Of a stretch of 64,000 bases of DNA, positions 34,169 through 42,285 are shown piece after piece. Positions within the stretch are counted from its first letter, which is position 1; every line of letters starts with the position of its first letter. Made by a program: the position numbers and the translations under genes. Under the pieces are notes generated by a model. It was not told the DNA's origin. It saw only the letters and a list, made by a program, of their open reading frames with translations, and searched no databases. Source of the DNA: Kitasatospora kifunensis. Its GTDB lineage: Bacteria > Actinomycetota > Actinomycetes > Streptomycetales > Streptomycetaceae. Where the stretch lies: NCBI RefSeq assembly GCF_014203855.1, contig NZ_JACHJV010000001.1:4030001-4094000 (forward strand), read 5' to 3'.

Positions 34169-34215
34169 CACCGCCGGTGCACCCCCGCGACCACCGCCGG
34201 GGTGCACCGGCGGTG
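34169..34215. terminator. Perfect 17-bp hairpin between bpa and the first kinase gene
   Basis: The arms, starting CACCGCCGGTGC, are fully complementary around a 13-nt loop. There is no T-run. It probably terminates bpa transcription or insulates the kinase gene. Confidence 0.75.
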
Positions 34216-34299
34216 TGCGTGGGCGCGGTGGCGATCGGTGTCGGTGCAGCCGATACCCTGACCCCTGTTGTAGGCCCGCCGAGGGGGAAGCAGAGGACC

Positions 34300-35748
34300 A
34301 TGAGCGAGGACGGCAGCACCGGAGTGGACCAGTCGCAGGGGCAGCTCCACTCGCTGGGCCACGGCCGGTATGTCCTGCAGCGGCTGCTGGGCGAGGGCGG
34401 CATGGCCTCGGTCCACCTGGCCTACGACAACGTGCTCGGTCGCAACGTCGCGGTCAAGACCCTGCACACCGAACTCGGTCGTGAGCAGTCCTTCCGCGAG
34501 CGCTTCCGGCGCGAGGCGCAGGCCGTGGCCCGCCTCCAGCACACCAACATCGTCGCGGTCCACGACACCGGTGAGGAAGTGGCGCCGGACGGTTCGACCA
34601 CCCCCTACATCGTCATGGAGTACGTCGAGGGCCACTCGCTGCGCGACGTGCTCAACCAGGCGATCGCCGAGCACGGTGCGATGCCCGCCGACCAGGCGCT
34701 GAAGATCACCAGCGCGGTGCTGGCCGCCCTGGACACCTCGCACGACCAGGGCCTGGTGCACCGCGACATCAAGCCGGGCAACGTCATGGTGAACACCAAG
34801 GGCGAAGTCAAGGTGATGGACTTCGGCATCGCCCGGGCGATGCAGTCGGGGGTCACCTCGATGACCCAGACCGGCATGGTGGTCGGCACCCCGCAGTACC
34901 TCTCGCCCGAGCAGGCGCTGGGCAAGAGCGTGGACGCCCGCTCCGACCTCTACTCGGTCGGTTGCATGCTCTTCGAACTGCTCACCGGTCAGCTGCCGTT
35001 CGACGGTGACTCGCCGTTCTCGATCGCCTACAAGCACGTGCAGGAGCAGCCGCCGGCCCCCTCCAGCCTGAACCGGGCGGTGACCCCGGCGGTGGACGCG
35101 CTGGTGGCCCGCTCGCTGCGCAAGGACCCGGCGCACCGCTTCCCCACCGCGCAGACGATGCGCGACGAGGTCGAGCGGGTGGCGAGCGGCGAGAAGAACG
35201 GCGGCGCTTCGCTGACCGCCTCCCCGCTGGTGATCAGCGAGGGTCCGCGGGCCGCCCACGCGTCCAGCTCGCTGACCAACTTCCCGCCGGTCGGCGGCGA
35301 CATCAACACCCCGGGCCCGCAGGTGCGCCAGCCCTACCAGCCGCAGCAGGTGGCGAGCCCGTACGCGCCGCAGACGCCGCCGCCGGCCTACGGGCCCACC
35401 CCGCCGCAGGCGCCGACCCCGCAGCCCTACGCCCAGCCGTACCAGACCCCGGCGCCGCAGCTCTACCAGACGCCGACGTCCTTCCCGCAGCAGGCGCAGA
35501 CCCCGGCGCCGATGCCGCAGGCCGTCCCGTACCTGCCGCCGCAGCCGGTGAAGAGCGGCAACGGCTGCTCGACGGCGCTGGTGGTGGTCGGCGTGGTCAT
35601 CGGCGTGATCGTCCTGATGATCATCATCATCGCGATCGTGGCGACCAAGAGCGGCAGCTCCAGCAGCGAGCCTCGGCTCCCCAGCCAGGTCAGCCGCCTC
35701 GATCGGTCCGCCGGGCCGGGCGCGGGGCAGTTTCCCGACCTGACGTAA
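34300..35748 (+). CDS. PknB-type membrane Ser/Thr protein kinase
   Basis: A 482-residue kinase. The catalytic domain (about 20-285) has the Gly loop LGEGGMASV, VAVK (Lys53), HRDIKPGNVM (Asp156), MDFGIARA and GTPQYLSPEQA. A Pro/Gln/Tyr-rich linker (about 330-420) leads to one membrane helix (about 425-448) and only about 30 external residues, so there are no PASTA or sensor domains. The ATG with AGAGGA upstream is chosen; the open frame further upstream lacks similarity. The end of the gene holds the first of two 16-bp direct repeats. A second kinase gene follows. Confidence 0.93.
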   Translation: MSEDGSTGVDQSQGQLHSLGHGRYVLQRLLGEGGMASVHLAYDNVLGRNVAVKTLHTELGREQSFRERFRREAQAVARLQHTNIVAVHDTGEEVAPDGSTTPYIVMEYVEGHSLRDVLNQAIAEHGAMPADQALKITSAVLAALDTSHDQGLVHRDIKPGNVMVNTKGEVKVMDFGIARAMQSGVTSMTQTGMVVGTPQYLSPEQALGKSVDARSDLYSVGCMLFELLTGQLPFDGDSPFSIAYKHVQEQPPAPSSLNRAVTPAVDALVARSLRKDPAHRFPTAQTMRDEVERVASGEKNGGASLTASPLVISEGPRAAHASSSLTNFPPVGGDINTPGPQVRQPYQPQQVASPYAPQTPPPAYGPTPPQAPTPQPYAQPYQTPAPQLYQTPTSFPQQAQTPAPMPQAVPYLPPQPVKSGNGCSTALVVVGVVIGVIVLMIIIIAIVATKSGSSSSEPRLPSQVSRLDRSAGPGAGQFPDLT

Positions 35749-35774
35749 CAGTTTTCCGGACCTGACGTAACAGT
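35737..35774. repeat. 16-bp direct repeat GACCTGACGTAACAGT, 22 bp apart
   Basis: Two identical copies (35737-35752 and 35759-35774) lie two helical turns apart. The similarity extends to the left (TTTCCCGACC against TTTTCCGGACC). The first overlaps the stop codon of the upstream kinase. They could be paired binding sites for a regulator of the second kinase. Confidence 0.8.
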
Positions 35775-35908
35775 GCGAACACGGAACCGGTGGACCGCTC
35801 CCCGCCAGCCGGACGCATTCGGGGTGCGGCCGCCTCAGGCGGTAGCGTTCTGGGGGAGCGAATCGAAAGGGCGACCGCGACCAGAGCGTCGGCCCGGGGC
35901 GAGGAGTA

Positions 35909-37876
35909 ATGGCACAGACGCATAATCCGGGCGACGGCGAGGGTGAGTTCACCCCTGCCCCCGGTGCCGGTCCCGGTCCTGAGCACGAGTACGAGCACCC
36001 CTACGGGCAGGACGCCGAGCAGGCGCCCGAGGCGGAGGCCGACTACGACCCCGAGCAGACGACGGTCGCCCGGGCGCAGGGCCAGCCGCCCGGCGCGCCG
36101 TACGGCGGTCCGAGCACCCCGGGGCGCGGCATCGCCGCGGCGCTGGGCACCCTGGGCGACGGTCGCTACCGGCTGACCCACAAGCTGGGCCGCGGCGGCA
36201 TGGCCGAGGTGCTGGCCGCCCAGGACGTGCGGCTGGGCCGCCAGGTCGCGGTCAAGCTGCTCCGTCCCGAGCTGGCCCAGGACGAGGTCTCCCGGCTGCG
36301 CTTCACCCGCGAGGCGCACTCGGTGGCCTCGCTCAACCACCACTCGATCGTCGCGGTCTACGACACCGGCGAGGAGCTGGTGGGCGGGGAGTCCACCCCG
36401 TACATCGTGATGGAGCTGGTCGAGGGCAAGACCGTCCGCGAGCTGCTGGTGGACGAGGAGGCGCCGCCGGTCGACCAGGCGCTGATCATCATCGCCGGGG
36501 TGCTGGAGGCGCTGGACTACAGCCACCGGCACGGCATCGTGCACCGCGACATCAAGCCCGCGAACGTGATCATCACGACCACCGGCGCGGTCAAGGTGAT
36601 GGACTTCGGCATCGCCCGCGCGCTCACCGGCGCGGCCAGCACCATGACCCAGACCGGCATGGTGATGGGCACCCCGCAGTACCTCTCGCCCGAGCAGGCG
36701 CTGGGCAAGCCGGTCGACCACCGCTCCGACCTGTACGCGGCCGGCTGCATGCTCTACGAACTGCTGACGCTGCGCCCGCCGTTCACCGGTGACACCCCGC
36801 TCTCGGTGGTCTACCAGCACGTCCAGGACGCGCCGGTGCCGCCCTCGCAGGCCAACGACCGGGTGCCGTACCAGCTGGACGAGCTGGTGCTGCGCTCGCT
36901 GGCGAAGAACCCGGACGAGCGGTTCCAGAGCGCGGACGAGTTCCGCGCCCACGTCCAGCACGCGCTGCGCGAGATGCACGGCGCGGGCGGCTACCCCACC
37001 ACCGCGCTGGGCGGCTTCGGGACCGGGCAGTCGGGCTACGACGGGACGCCGGGCCAGGGCACCGCGGTCACCGCGATCTTCGGGGCCGGGGCGGCCGGCC
37101 GCCCCGGCGACCAGACGACCGTGCTGCCCTACGGCGCCGCGGCCGGCGGCTACCCGACCTCGCAGACGCCCTACGGCGGCGCGGGGGGTGCCGGCGGCAG
37201 CAGCGGCGGCGGTGACGGCTACGGCGGCGGCTACGAGGAGCAGCCGCGCTCCGGTGGCGGCCGCCGCAAGGCGCTGGGCTGGGCGGTCGGCGTGCTGCTG
37301 GTGGTGGCGGCCGGGATCGGCGTGGCGGTGGCGGCCAACGGCGGCGGTAGCAGCGGCGGTGGCGGCAACCCCGTCAACCCGGTGGCGCCCAGCAACTCGA
37401 CCTCGGTCTCCGACTCGCCGTCCGATGCGCCGACCACGGCCAGCCCGACGACGCCCTCGACGAGCCCGAGCCAGAGCCGCTCCCGCACGCCGTACCAGCC
37501 GCCCACCGAGCCGTCGCAGCCGACCTACCAGCCGCCGACCTACCGGCCGCCGCACTCCACCGCGCCGAGCACCAGCCCGTCCAGCGCGGGGTCGCCGAGC
37601 ACCGCTCCGTCCTCGCCTTCGACGGGCAGTTCGCCGAGCGGGAGCACGGGCGGTGGCGGCAGTTCGCCGAGCGGGGGCAGCACGGCCAGCGGCGGGCCGA
37701 CCGGCAGCACCGGCGGTGGCACCGGCGGCACTGGCGGCGGTACCGGTGGCACCGGCGGCGGCACGGGTGGCACCGGCGGCGGTACCGGTGGCACGCCCTC
37801 GGCGCCCGCGGGCGGCCAGGCCGGTGGTGGTACCGGCGGGCACAGCATCCTGCCGATCACCCCGGCCTCCAACTGA
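35909..37876 (+). CDS. PknB-type membrane Ser/Thr protein kinase with Gly/Ser/Pro-rich external tail
   Basis: A 655-residue kinase. An acidic disordered start of about 80 residues precedes the catalytic domain (about 85-350), with LGRGGMAEV, VAVK (Lys116), HRDIKPANVI (Asp214), MDFGIARA and GTPQYLSPEQA. A Gly/Tyr-rich linker leads to a membrane helix (about 455-476). The last 180 residues are outside: Pro/Ser/Thr then Gly-Gly-Thr repeats encoded by 12-bp units, as in a wall-penetrating stalk. GAGGAG lies close to the ATG. It is the second of two tandem kinases; the proximity to bpa suggests that proteolysis and phosphorylation genes travel together. Confidence 0.93.
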   Translation: MAQTHNPGDGEGEFTPAPGAGPGPEHEYEHPYGQDAEQAPEAEADYDPEQTTVARAQGQPPGAPYGGPSTPGRGIAAALGTLGDGRYRLTHKLGRGGMAEVLAAQDVRLGRQVAVKLLRPELAQDEVSRLRFTREAHSVASLNHHSIVAVYDTGEELVGGESTPYIVMELVEGKTVRELLVDEEAPPVDQALIIIAGVLEALDYSHRHGIVHRDIKPANVIITTTGAVKVMDFGIARALTGAASTMTQTGMVMGTPQYLSPEQALGKPVDHRSDLYAAGCMLYELLTLRPPFTGDTPLSVVYQHVQDAPVPPSQANDRVPYQLDELVLRSLAKNPDERFQSADEFRAHVQHALREMHGAGGYPTTALGGFGTGQSGYDGTPGQGTAVTAIFGAGAAGRPGDQTTVLPYGAAAGGYPTSQTPYGGAGGAGGSSGGGDGYGGGYEEQPRSGGGRRKALGWAVGVLLVVAAGIGVAVAANGGGSSGGGGNPVNPVAPSNSTSVSDSPSDAPTTASPTTPSTSPSQSRSRTPYQPPTEPSQPTYQPPTYRPPHSTAPSTSPSSAGSPSTAPSSPSTGSSPSGSTGGGGSSPSGGSTASGGPTGSTGGGTGGTGGGTGGTGGGTGGTGGGTGGTPSAPAGGQAGGGTGGHSILPITPASN

Positions 37877-37886
37877 CGAACCGTCA
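37874..37886. repeat. TGACGAACCGTCA element supplying both stop codons
   Basis: This near-palindrome begins with the TGA of the kinase gene and ends with TCA, the stop of the convergent APH-type gene on the other strand. It belongs to the TGACGGTCCGTCA family. Confidence 0.75.
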
Positions 37887-39002
37887 GTTAACGAACGCGT
37901 CGAGGACCTGCTCGTACTCCTGGCACCACCAGACCGTCTGTCCGGCGGCGGCCGGGAAGAGCGGGTCGGCGCGCGGGTCGGCGCGCTGGTAGCGCCACTG
38001 GAGCATCCAGAAGTCGTTGAGCCGCTCCCACCAGACCCGGTGCACGGCCAGCGCCAGCTCCGGGCGGTCGGCGTCGGCTGCGGCCCGGTAGCCGCGCGCG
38101 TACTGGCGCACCCGGGCCAGGTCCAGCTCGCCGGTCACCGGGTCGTTGAAGATCAGCGTGGCGGCCCGGACCACCTCCTCGGCGCGCGGGCGCACCCGCA
38201 GCCGGTCCCAGTCCAGCACGGCCGTCACCCGGTGGCCCCGGTGCAGCAGGTTGAGGCCGTGGAAGTCGCCGTGCACCCAGCCGCAGCGCCCGAACTCCCC
38301 CGGTGCGGGCCGACGGTGCCGGTGAGCGGCCAGCAACTCGGCGCGCTCGGCCAGCCGTTGCTCGGCGAGCCGGTCGAACGGGCCGTACGGGCGATGCCGG
38401 GCGGCCAACGAGCGCAGTGCTCCGATCAGTTCGGTGGTGGCGTCGGGGTCCGCACCGGGCAGCGCGGCGGGTTGGGTGACGGGGGCGCAGACCTGGGCGA
38501 GCGCGCCGTGCAGTTCGGCGAGCAGCGCGCCCAACTCGGCGGACTGCGACAGGTTCAGCTCGGCGCCGGTGCGGTGGCGACCCGTCACCCATGGGTAGAG
38601 GGCGAAGCGTCGGCCCTGGTGGTCGGTGACGGTGTGCCCGTCCCGGTCGGCCAGCGGGGCCGGCACCGGTAGGCCGCGGGCGGCCAGCGCGGTGGTGGCC
38701 CGGTGCTGCGCGGTGATCGCGCCGCGGGTGGCGGTGGCCCGGTCCACGTAGCACTTGAGGAAGTAGCGCCCACTGCGGGTGGTCACCCGGTAACCGCGGT
38801 TGAGCAGGCCCTCGGCCACCGGCTCGGCCGCGAGCAGCCGGCCGACCCGGTAGCCGCGCAGCACCCGGGCCAGCGCCTGGCGCGGGACCGGTGGGCTCAG
38901 GGTGCCCACCGGGGGCGCGGCGGCGTCGGGCCCGTCAGGCCCGTCGGCGCTCGGCGCTCGGTACAGCGTGCTTGGTGTGGAGAGGAGTTGACGATCGATC
39001 AC
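37884..39002 (-). CDS. APH/choline-kinase-type phosphotransferase
   Basis: A 372-residue kinase-like protein of the aminoglycoside phosphotransferase superfamily. VTTRSGRYFLKCYV carries the ATP-site Lys, GWVHGDFHGLNLL is the HGD catalytic loop, and AVLDWDRL is the metal-binding Asp motif. The C-terminal part is Trp-rich, as in homoserine-kinase-II-like members. The substrate is unknown; a small alcohol or amino-alcohol is the family norm. It converges with the second Ser/Thr kinase. Confidence 0.85.
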   Translation of the reverse strand: MIDRQLLSTPSTLYRAPSADGPDGPDAAAPPVGTLSPPVPRQALARVLRGYRVGRLLAAEPVAEGLLNRGYRVTTRSGRYFLKCYVDRATATRGAITAQHRATTALAARGLPVPAPLADRDGHTVTDHQGRRFALYPWVTGRHRTGAELNLSQSAELGALLAELHGALAQVCAPVTQPAALPGADPDATTELIGALRSLAARHRPYGPFDRLAEQRLAERAELLAAHRHRRPAPGEFGRCGWVHGDFHGLNLLHRGHRVTAVLDWDRLRVRPRAEEVVRAATLIFNDPVTGELDLARVRQYARGYRAAADADRPELALAVHRVWWERLNDFWMLQWRYQRADPRADPLFPAAAGQTVWWCQEYEQVLDAFVN

Positions 39003-39122
39003 GCTCCGTCATCGTAGCCGGGCGTGTCGATCACGGTGCGGATGGCGGAAATTGCTCGGTTGTGAGCACCGTCCCGATAGTCATGATCGTTGACGGAGCG
39101 TTACCAACCGCTGGTGGGGCGG

Positions 39123-39785
39123 TTAGTGATGCTGCTGCTCGACCCCGAGCCGGGCCACGTAGGCGGCGGCCTGAGTGCGCCGCGCCATACCCATTTTGGC
39201 CAGCAGGCTGGAGACGTAGTTCTTGACCGTCTTCTCCGCCAGGTGCAGCTCGCCGCCGATCTGACGGTTCGTCATGCCCTCGCCGATCAGCTCCAGGATC
39301 CGCCGCTCCTGCTTGGTCAGCTGGGCCAGCTTCTCGTCCTCCTTCTCGCCCCCTTCGCGCAGCCGCTGCAGCACCCGGCTGGTGGCCACCGGGTCGAGCA
39401 GCGACTTGCCGGCCGCCACGTCGCGCACCGCCGAGAGCAGGTCGGTGCCGCGGATCGCCTTGAGGACGTAACCGGAGGCCCCGGCCATGATCGAGTCGAA
39501 CAGGGCCTCGTCGTCGGAGAAGGAGGTGAGCATCAGGCAGCGGATCTCGGGCCGCTGCGAACGGACCTCGCGGCAGACCTCCACCCCGTTGCCGTCCGGC
39601 AGGCGGACGTCGAGGATGGCGACGTCGGGGGCCACCGCGGGGATCCGGGCGAGCGCCTCGGCGGCGGTTCCGGCCTCGCCGACCACCTCGATGTCCGCCT
39701 CTCCGGACAGGAGATCGTGCACGCCGCGGCGGACCACCTCGTGATCGTCGAGCAGGAAAACCCGGATTCGCCCGTTTTCATTCAT
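39123..39785 (-). CDS. Orphan LuxR-family response regulator (DevR-like)
   Basis: A 220-residue regulator: receiver domain with FLLDDHE, phosphoacceptor Asp59 in AILDVRLP and Lys in VLKAIRG, then a LuxR helix-turn-helix (LTKQERRILELIGEGMTNRQ, LAEKTVKNYVSSLL). It closely follows the DevR/DosR layout. No kinase gene is beside it. GGGAG 10 nt before the ATG sets the start; a TTG ten codons earlier is possible. It is divergent from the keto-acid dehydrogenase operon across a 360-bp gap. I recall an orphan regulator next to the same operon in S. coelicolor. Confidence 0.92.
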   Translation of the reverse strand: MNENGRIRVFLLDDHEVVRRGVHDLLSGEADIEVVGEAGTAAEALARIPAVAPDVAILDVRLPDGNGVEVCREVRSQRPEIRCLMLTSFSDDEALFDSIMAGASGYVLKAIRGTDLLSAVRDVAAGKSLLDPVATSRVLQRLREGGEKEDEKLAQLTKQERRILELIGEGMTNRQIGGELHLAEKTVKNYVSSLLAKMGMARRTQAAAYVARLGVEQQHH

Positions 39786-39965
39786 CGCCAAATACTCCCA
39801 TAACGGTACAGACAAGATCTATCGCCCGCACCGGCGGCCACACAATCTGTCCGATCAACCCCCTTACGCGAATCGCCTTGCCCGGATAGCGTGCGCAGGT
39901 GTCCTGACGGCACCGCCGGTGCGAGCAGTGAGCCCGGTTCGACCCCCCACCCAGGTCGGAACAAG

Positions 39966-39977
39966 TAGGACGTCCTA
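39966..39977. promoter_or_regulatory. Palindrome TAGGACGTCCTA between the regulator and the dehydrogenase operon
   Basis: A perfect 12-bp inverted repeat in the divergent gap. AGGAC/GTCCT half-sites suit a LuxR/NarL-type regulator such as the adjacent one. No convincing -35/-10 pair was found elsewhere in 39786-40145, although TAACGT occurs at 40007. Confidence 0.4.
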
Positions 39978-40145
39978 GCGCAGGCGCGCCAAGAGCGCCC
40001 GCTGGGTAACGTTCTCGTGAGGACGCCGTCGGAAAAGGATCACCACCTGCCGCGTATTCGGCGCGCACACCCCGCGCACCGTGCGAGGAGGTGACCGGAC
40101 CGGTCACCGGCGACCCCGGGCGGCCGGACAGACCGAGGAGTGAAC

Positions 40146-41291
40146 GTGACCGTCAAAAGCACGGCGAGGGCGCGCAAGAAGGCGGCCCCCGGCGTCCCCG
40201 AGAACCTCCGCACGGGGAAGGACGCCCCGGCCGAGCTCATCCAGCTGCTGACCCCGGAAGGCGAGCGGGTCGAGCACCCGGACTTCCCGCTGACCGTCAC
40301 CCCCGAGGAGCTGCGCTCCCTCTACCGCGACCTGGTGCTGGTGCGGCGCTTCGACGCCGAGGCCACCGCGCTGCAGCGGCAGGGCGAGTTGGGCCTGTGG
40401 GCCTCGCTGCTCGGCCAGGAGGCGGCGCAGGTCGGCAGCGGCCGTGCGATGCGCGAGCACGACTACGCCTTCCCCACCTACCGCGAGCACGGCGTCGCCT
40501 GGTGCCGCGGGGTGGACCCGCTCAACCTGCTCGGGATGTTCCGCGGCGTGAACCACGGCGGTTGGGACCCGAACGAGAAGAACTTCCACCTCTACACCAT
40601 CGTGATCGGCTCGCAGACCCTGCACGCGACCGGCTACGCGATGGGCATCACCAAGGACGGCGCCGAGGACGCGGTGATCGCCTACTTCGGTGACGGTGCC
40701 TCCAGCCAGGGTGACGTCAACGAGGCCTTCACCTTCGCCTCGGTCTACAACGCCCCGGTGGTCTTCTTCTGCCAGAACAACCAGTGGGCGATCTCCGAGC
40801 CGACCACCACCCAGACCCGGATCCCGCTCTACCGCCGCGCCTCCGGCTTCGGCTTCCCCGGCGTGCGGGTGGACGGCAACGACGTGCTGGCCTGCCTGGC
40901 GGTCACCCGCTGGGCGCTGGACCACGCCCGCAGCGGCAGCGGCCCGGTGCTGGTGGAGGCGTTCACCTACCGGATGGGCGCGCACACCACCTCCGACGAC
41001 CCGACCCGCTACCGGGCCAGCGAGGAGACCGAGGCCTGGAAGGCCAAGGACCCGATCTCCCGGCTGAAGGCGCACCTGGAGCAGGAGAAGCTGGCCGACG
41101 AGGAGTTCTTCGCGGCGGTGGAGGCGGAGAGCGAGGCGCTGGGCCTGCGGGTGCGTGAGGGCGTGCGCTCGATGCCGGACCCCGACCCGACGCTGATCTT
41201 CGACCATGTCTACGCCGAACCGCACGCCCTGGTGGCCGAGGAGCGGGCCGAGTATGTCGCGTATGCGGAGTCGTTCGAGGGCGGGGAGTAA
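40146..41291 (+). CDS. Keto-acid dehydrogenase E1 component, alpha subunit
   Basis: A 381-residue thiamin-diphosphate-dependent subunit that decarboxylates a 2-oxo acid. The TPP motif is GDGASSQGDVNEAFTFA followed by CQNNQWAIS, and the phosphorylation-loop region carries RMGAHTTSDDPTRYR. The length and the separate E1beta gene indicate a branched-chain or pyruvate-type heterotetramer. The GTG with GAGGAG 5 nt upstream is chosen; another GTG two codons earlier overlaps the ribosome binding site. It is the first gene of E1alpha-E1beta-E2. No E3 gene is in the window. Confidence 0.93.
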   Translation: MTVKSTARARKKAAPGVPENLRTGKDAPAELIQLLTPEGERVEHPDFPLTVTPEELRSLYRDLVLVRRFDAEATALQRQGELGLWASLLGQEAAQVGSGRAMREHDYAFPTYREHGVAWCRGVDPLNLLGMFRGVNHGGWDPNEKNFHLYTIVIGSQTLHATGYAMGITKDGAEDAVIAYFGDGASSQGDVNEAFTFASVYNAPVVFFCQNNQWAISEPTTTQTRIPLYRRASGFGFPGVRVDGNDVLACLAVTRWALDHARSGSGPVLVEAFTYRMGAHTTSDDPTRYRASEETEAWKAKDPISRLKAHLEQEKLADEEFFAAVEAESEALGLRVREGVRSMPDPDPTLIFDHVYAEPHALVAEERAEYVAYAESFEGGE

Positions 41292-41297
41292 TCGATC

Positions 41298-42269
41298 ATG
41301 TCCAAGCTCAGCATGTCGAAGGCCATCAATGAGGGCCTTCGCTCCTGCCTGGAGACCGACCCGAAGACCCTGGTGATGGGCGAGGACGTCGGCAAGCTCG
41401 GTGGCGTCTTCCGGGTCACCGACGGCCTGCAGAAGGACTTCGGCGAGGACCGGGTGATCGACACCCCGCTCGCCGAGTCCGGCATCGTCGGCACCGCGAT
41501 CGGCCTGGCGCTGCGCGGCTACCGGCCGATCGTGGAGATCCAGTTCGACGGTTTCGTCTACCCGGCCTTCGACCAGATCGTGACCCAGCTGGCCAAGATG
41601 CACGCCCGGGCGCTGGGGCACGTCAAGATGCCGGTCACCATCCGGATCCCGTACGCCGGCGGCATCGGCGCCGTCGAGCACCACAGCGAGTCGCACGAGG
41701 CGTACTTCGCGCACACCGCGGGCCTGCGGGTGGTCACCCCCTCCAACCCGGACGACGCCTACTGGATGATGCGGCAGTCGGTGGAGTGCGACGACCCGGT
41801 GATCTTCCTGGAGCCCAAGGCCCGGTACTGGGACAAGGCCGAGATCAGCGCGGCGCCCGCGCTGGACCTGCACAGCGCCAAGGTGGTGCGCCCCGGCACC
41901 GACCTGACGCTGCTGGCCTACGGGCCGATGGTGAAGGTCTGCCTGGAGGCGGCCGCAGCCGCCGAGCAGGACGGGCGCAACCTGGAGGTGGTCGACCTGC
42001 GCTCGCTCTCGCCGGTCGACTTCGCCACCCTGCAGGCCTCGGTGCAGCGCACCGGGCGGGCCGTGGTGGTGCACGAGGCACCGGTCTTCCTGGGCATGGG
42101 CGCCGAGTTGGCCGCCCGGCTCACCGAGAAGTGCTTCTACCACCTGGAGGCGCCGATCCTGCGGGTCGGCGGCTACTACGCGCCGTACCCGCCGTCCCGG
42201 GTCGAGGAGCAGTTCCTGCCCGACCTGGACCGGGTGCTGGACGGCGTCGACCGCGCCCTGGCCTTCTGA
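41298..42269 (+). CDS. Keto-acid dehydrogenase E1 component, beta subunit
   Basis: A 323-residue transketolase-like subunit. MGEDVGKLGGVFRVTDGL, DTPLAESGIVGTAIGLA and EHHSESHEAYFAHTAGL are diagnostic; the latter includes the His that reaches the TPP site. VFLGMGAELAARL closes the transketolase C-domain. It lies six bases after E1alpha with GGGGAG upstream, so it is translated at a similar level. Confidence 0.95.
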   Translation: MSKLSMSKAINEGLRSCLETDPKTLVMGEDVGKLGGVFRVTDGLQKDFGEDRVIDTPLAESGIVGTAIGLALRGYRPIVEIQFDGFVYPAFDQIVTQLAKMHARALGHVKMPVTIRIPYAGGIGAVEHHSESHEAYFAHTAGLRVVTPSNPDDAYWMMRQSVECDDPVIFLEPKARYWDKAEISAAPALDLHSAKVVRPGTDLTLLAYGPMVKVCLEAAAAAEQDGRNLEVVDLRSLSPVDFATLQASVQRTGRAVVVHEAPVFLGMGAELAARLTEKCFYHLEAPILRVGGYYAPYPPSRVEEQFLPDLDRVLDGVDRALAF

Positions 42270-42285
42270 GAACGGAGTGACCACG

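Noticed and set aside
37884..39002. Aminoglycoside resistance gene
   Set aside because: Only superfamily motifs are present. The C-terminal half does not match known resistance phosphotransferases and the context is housekeeping.
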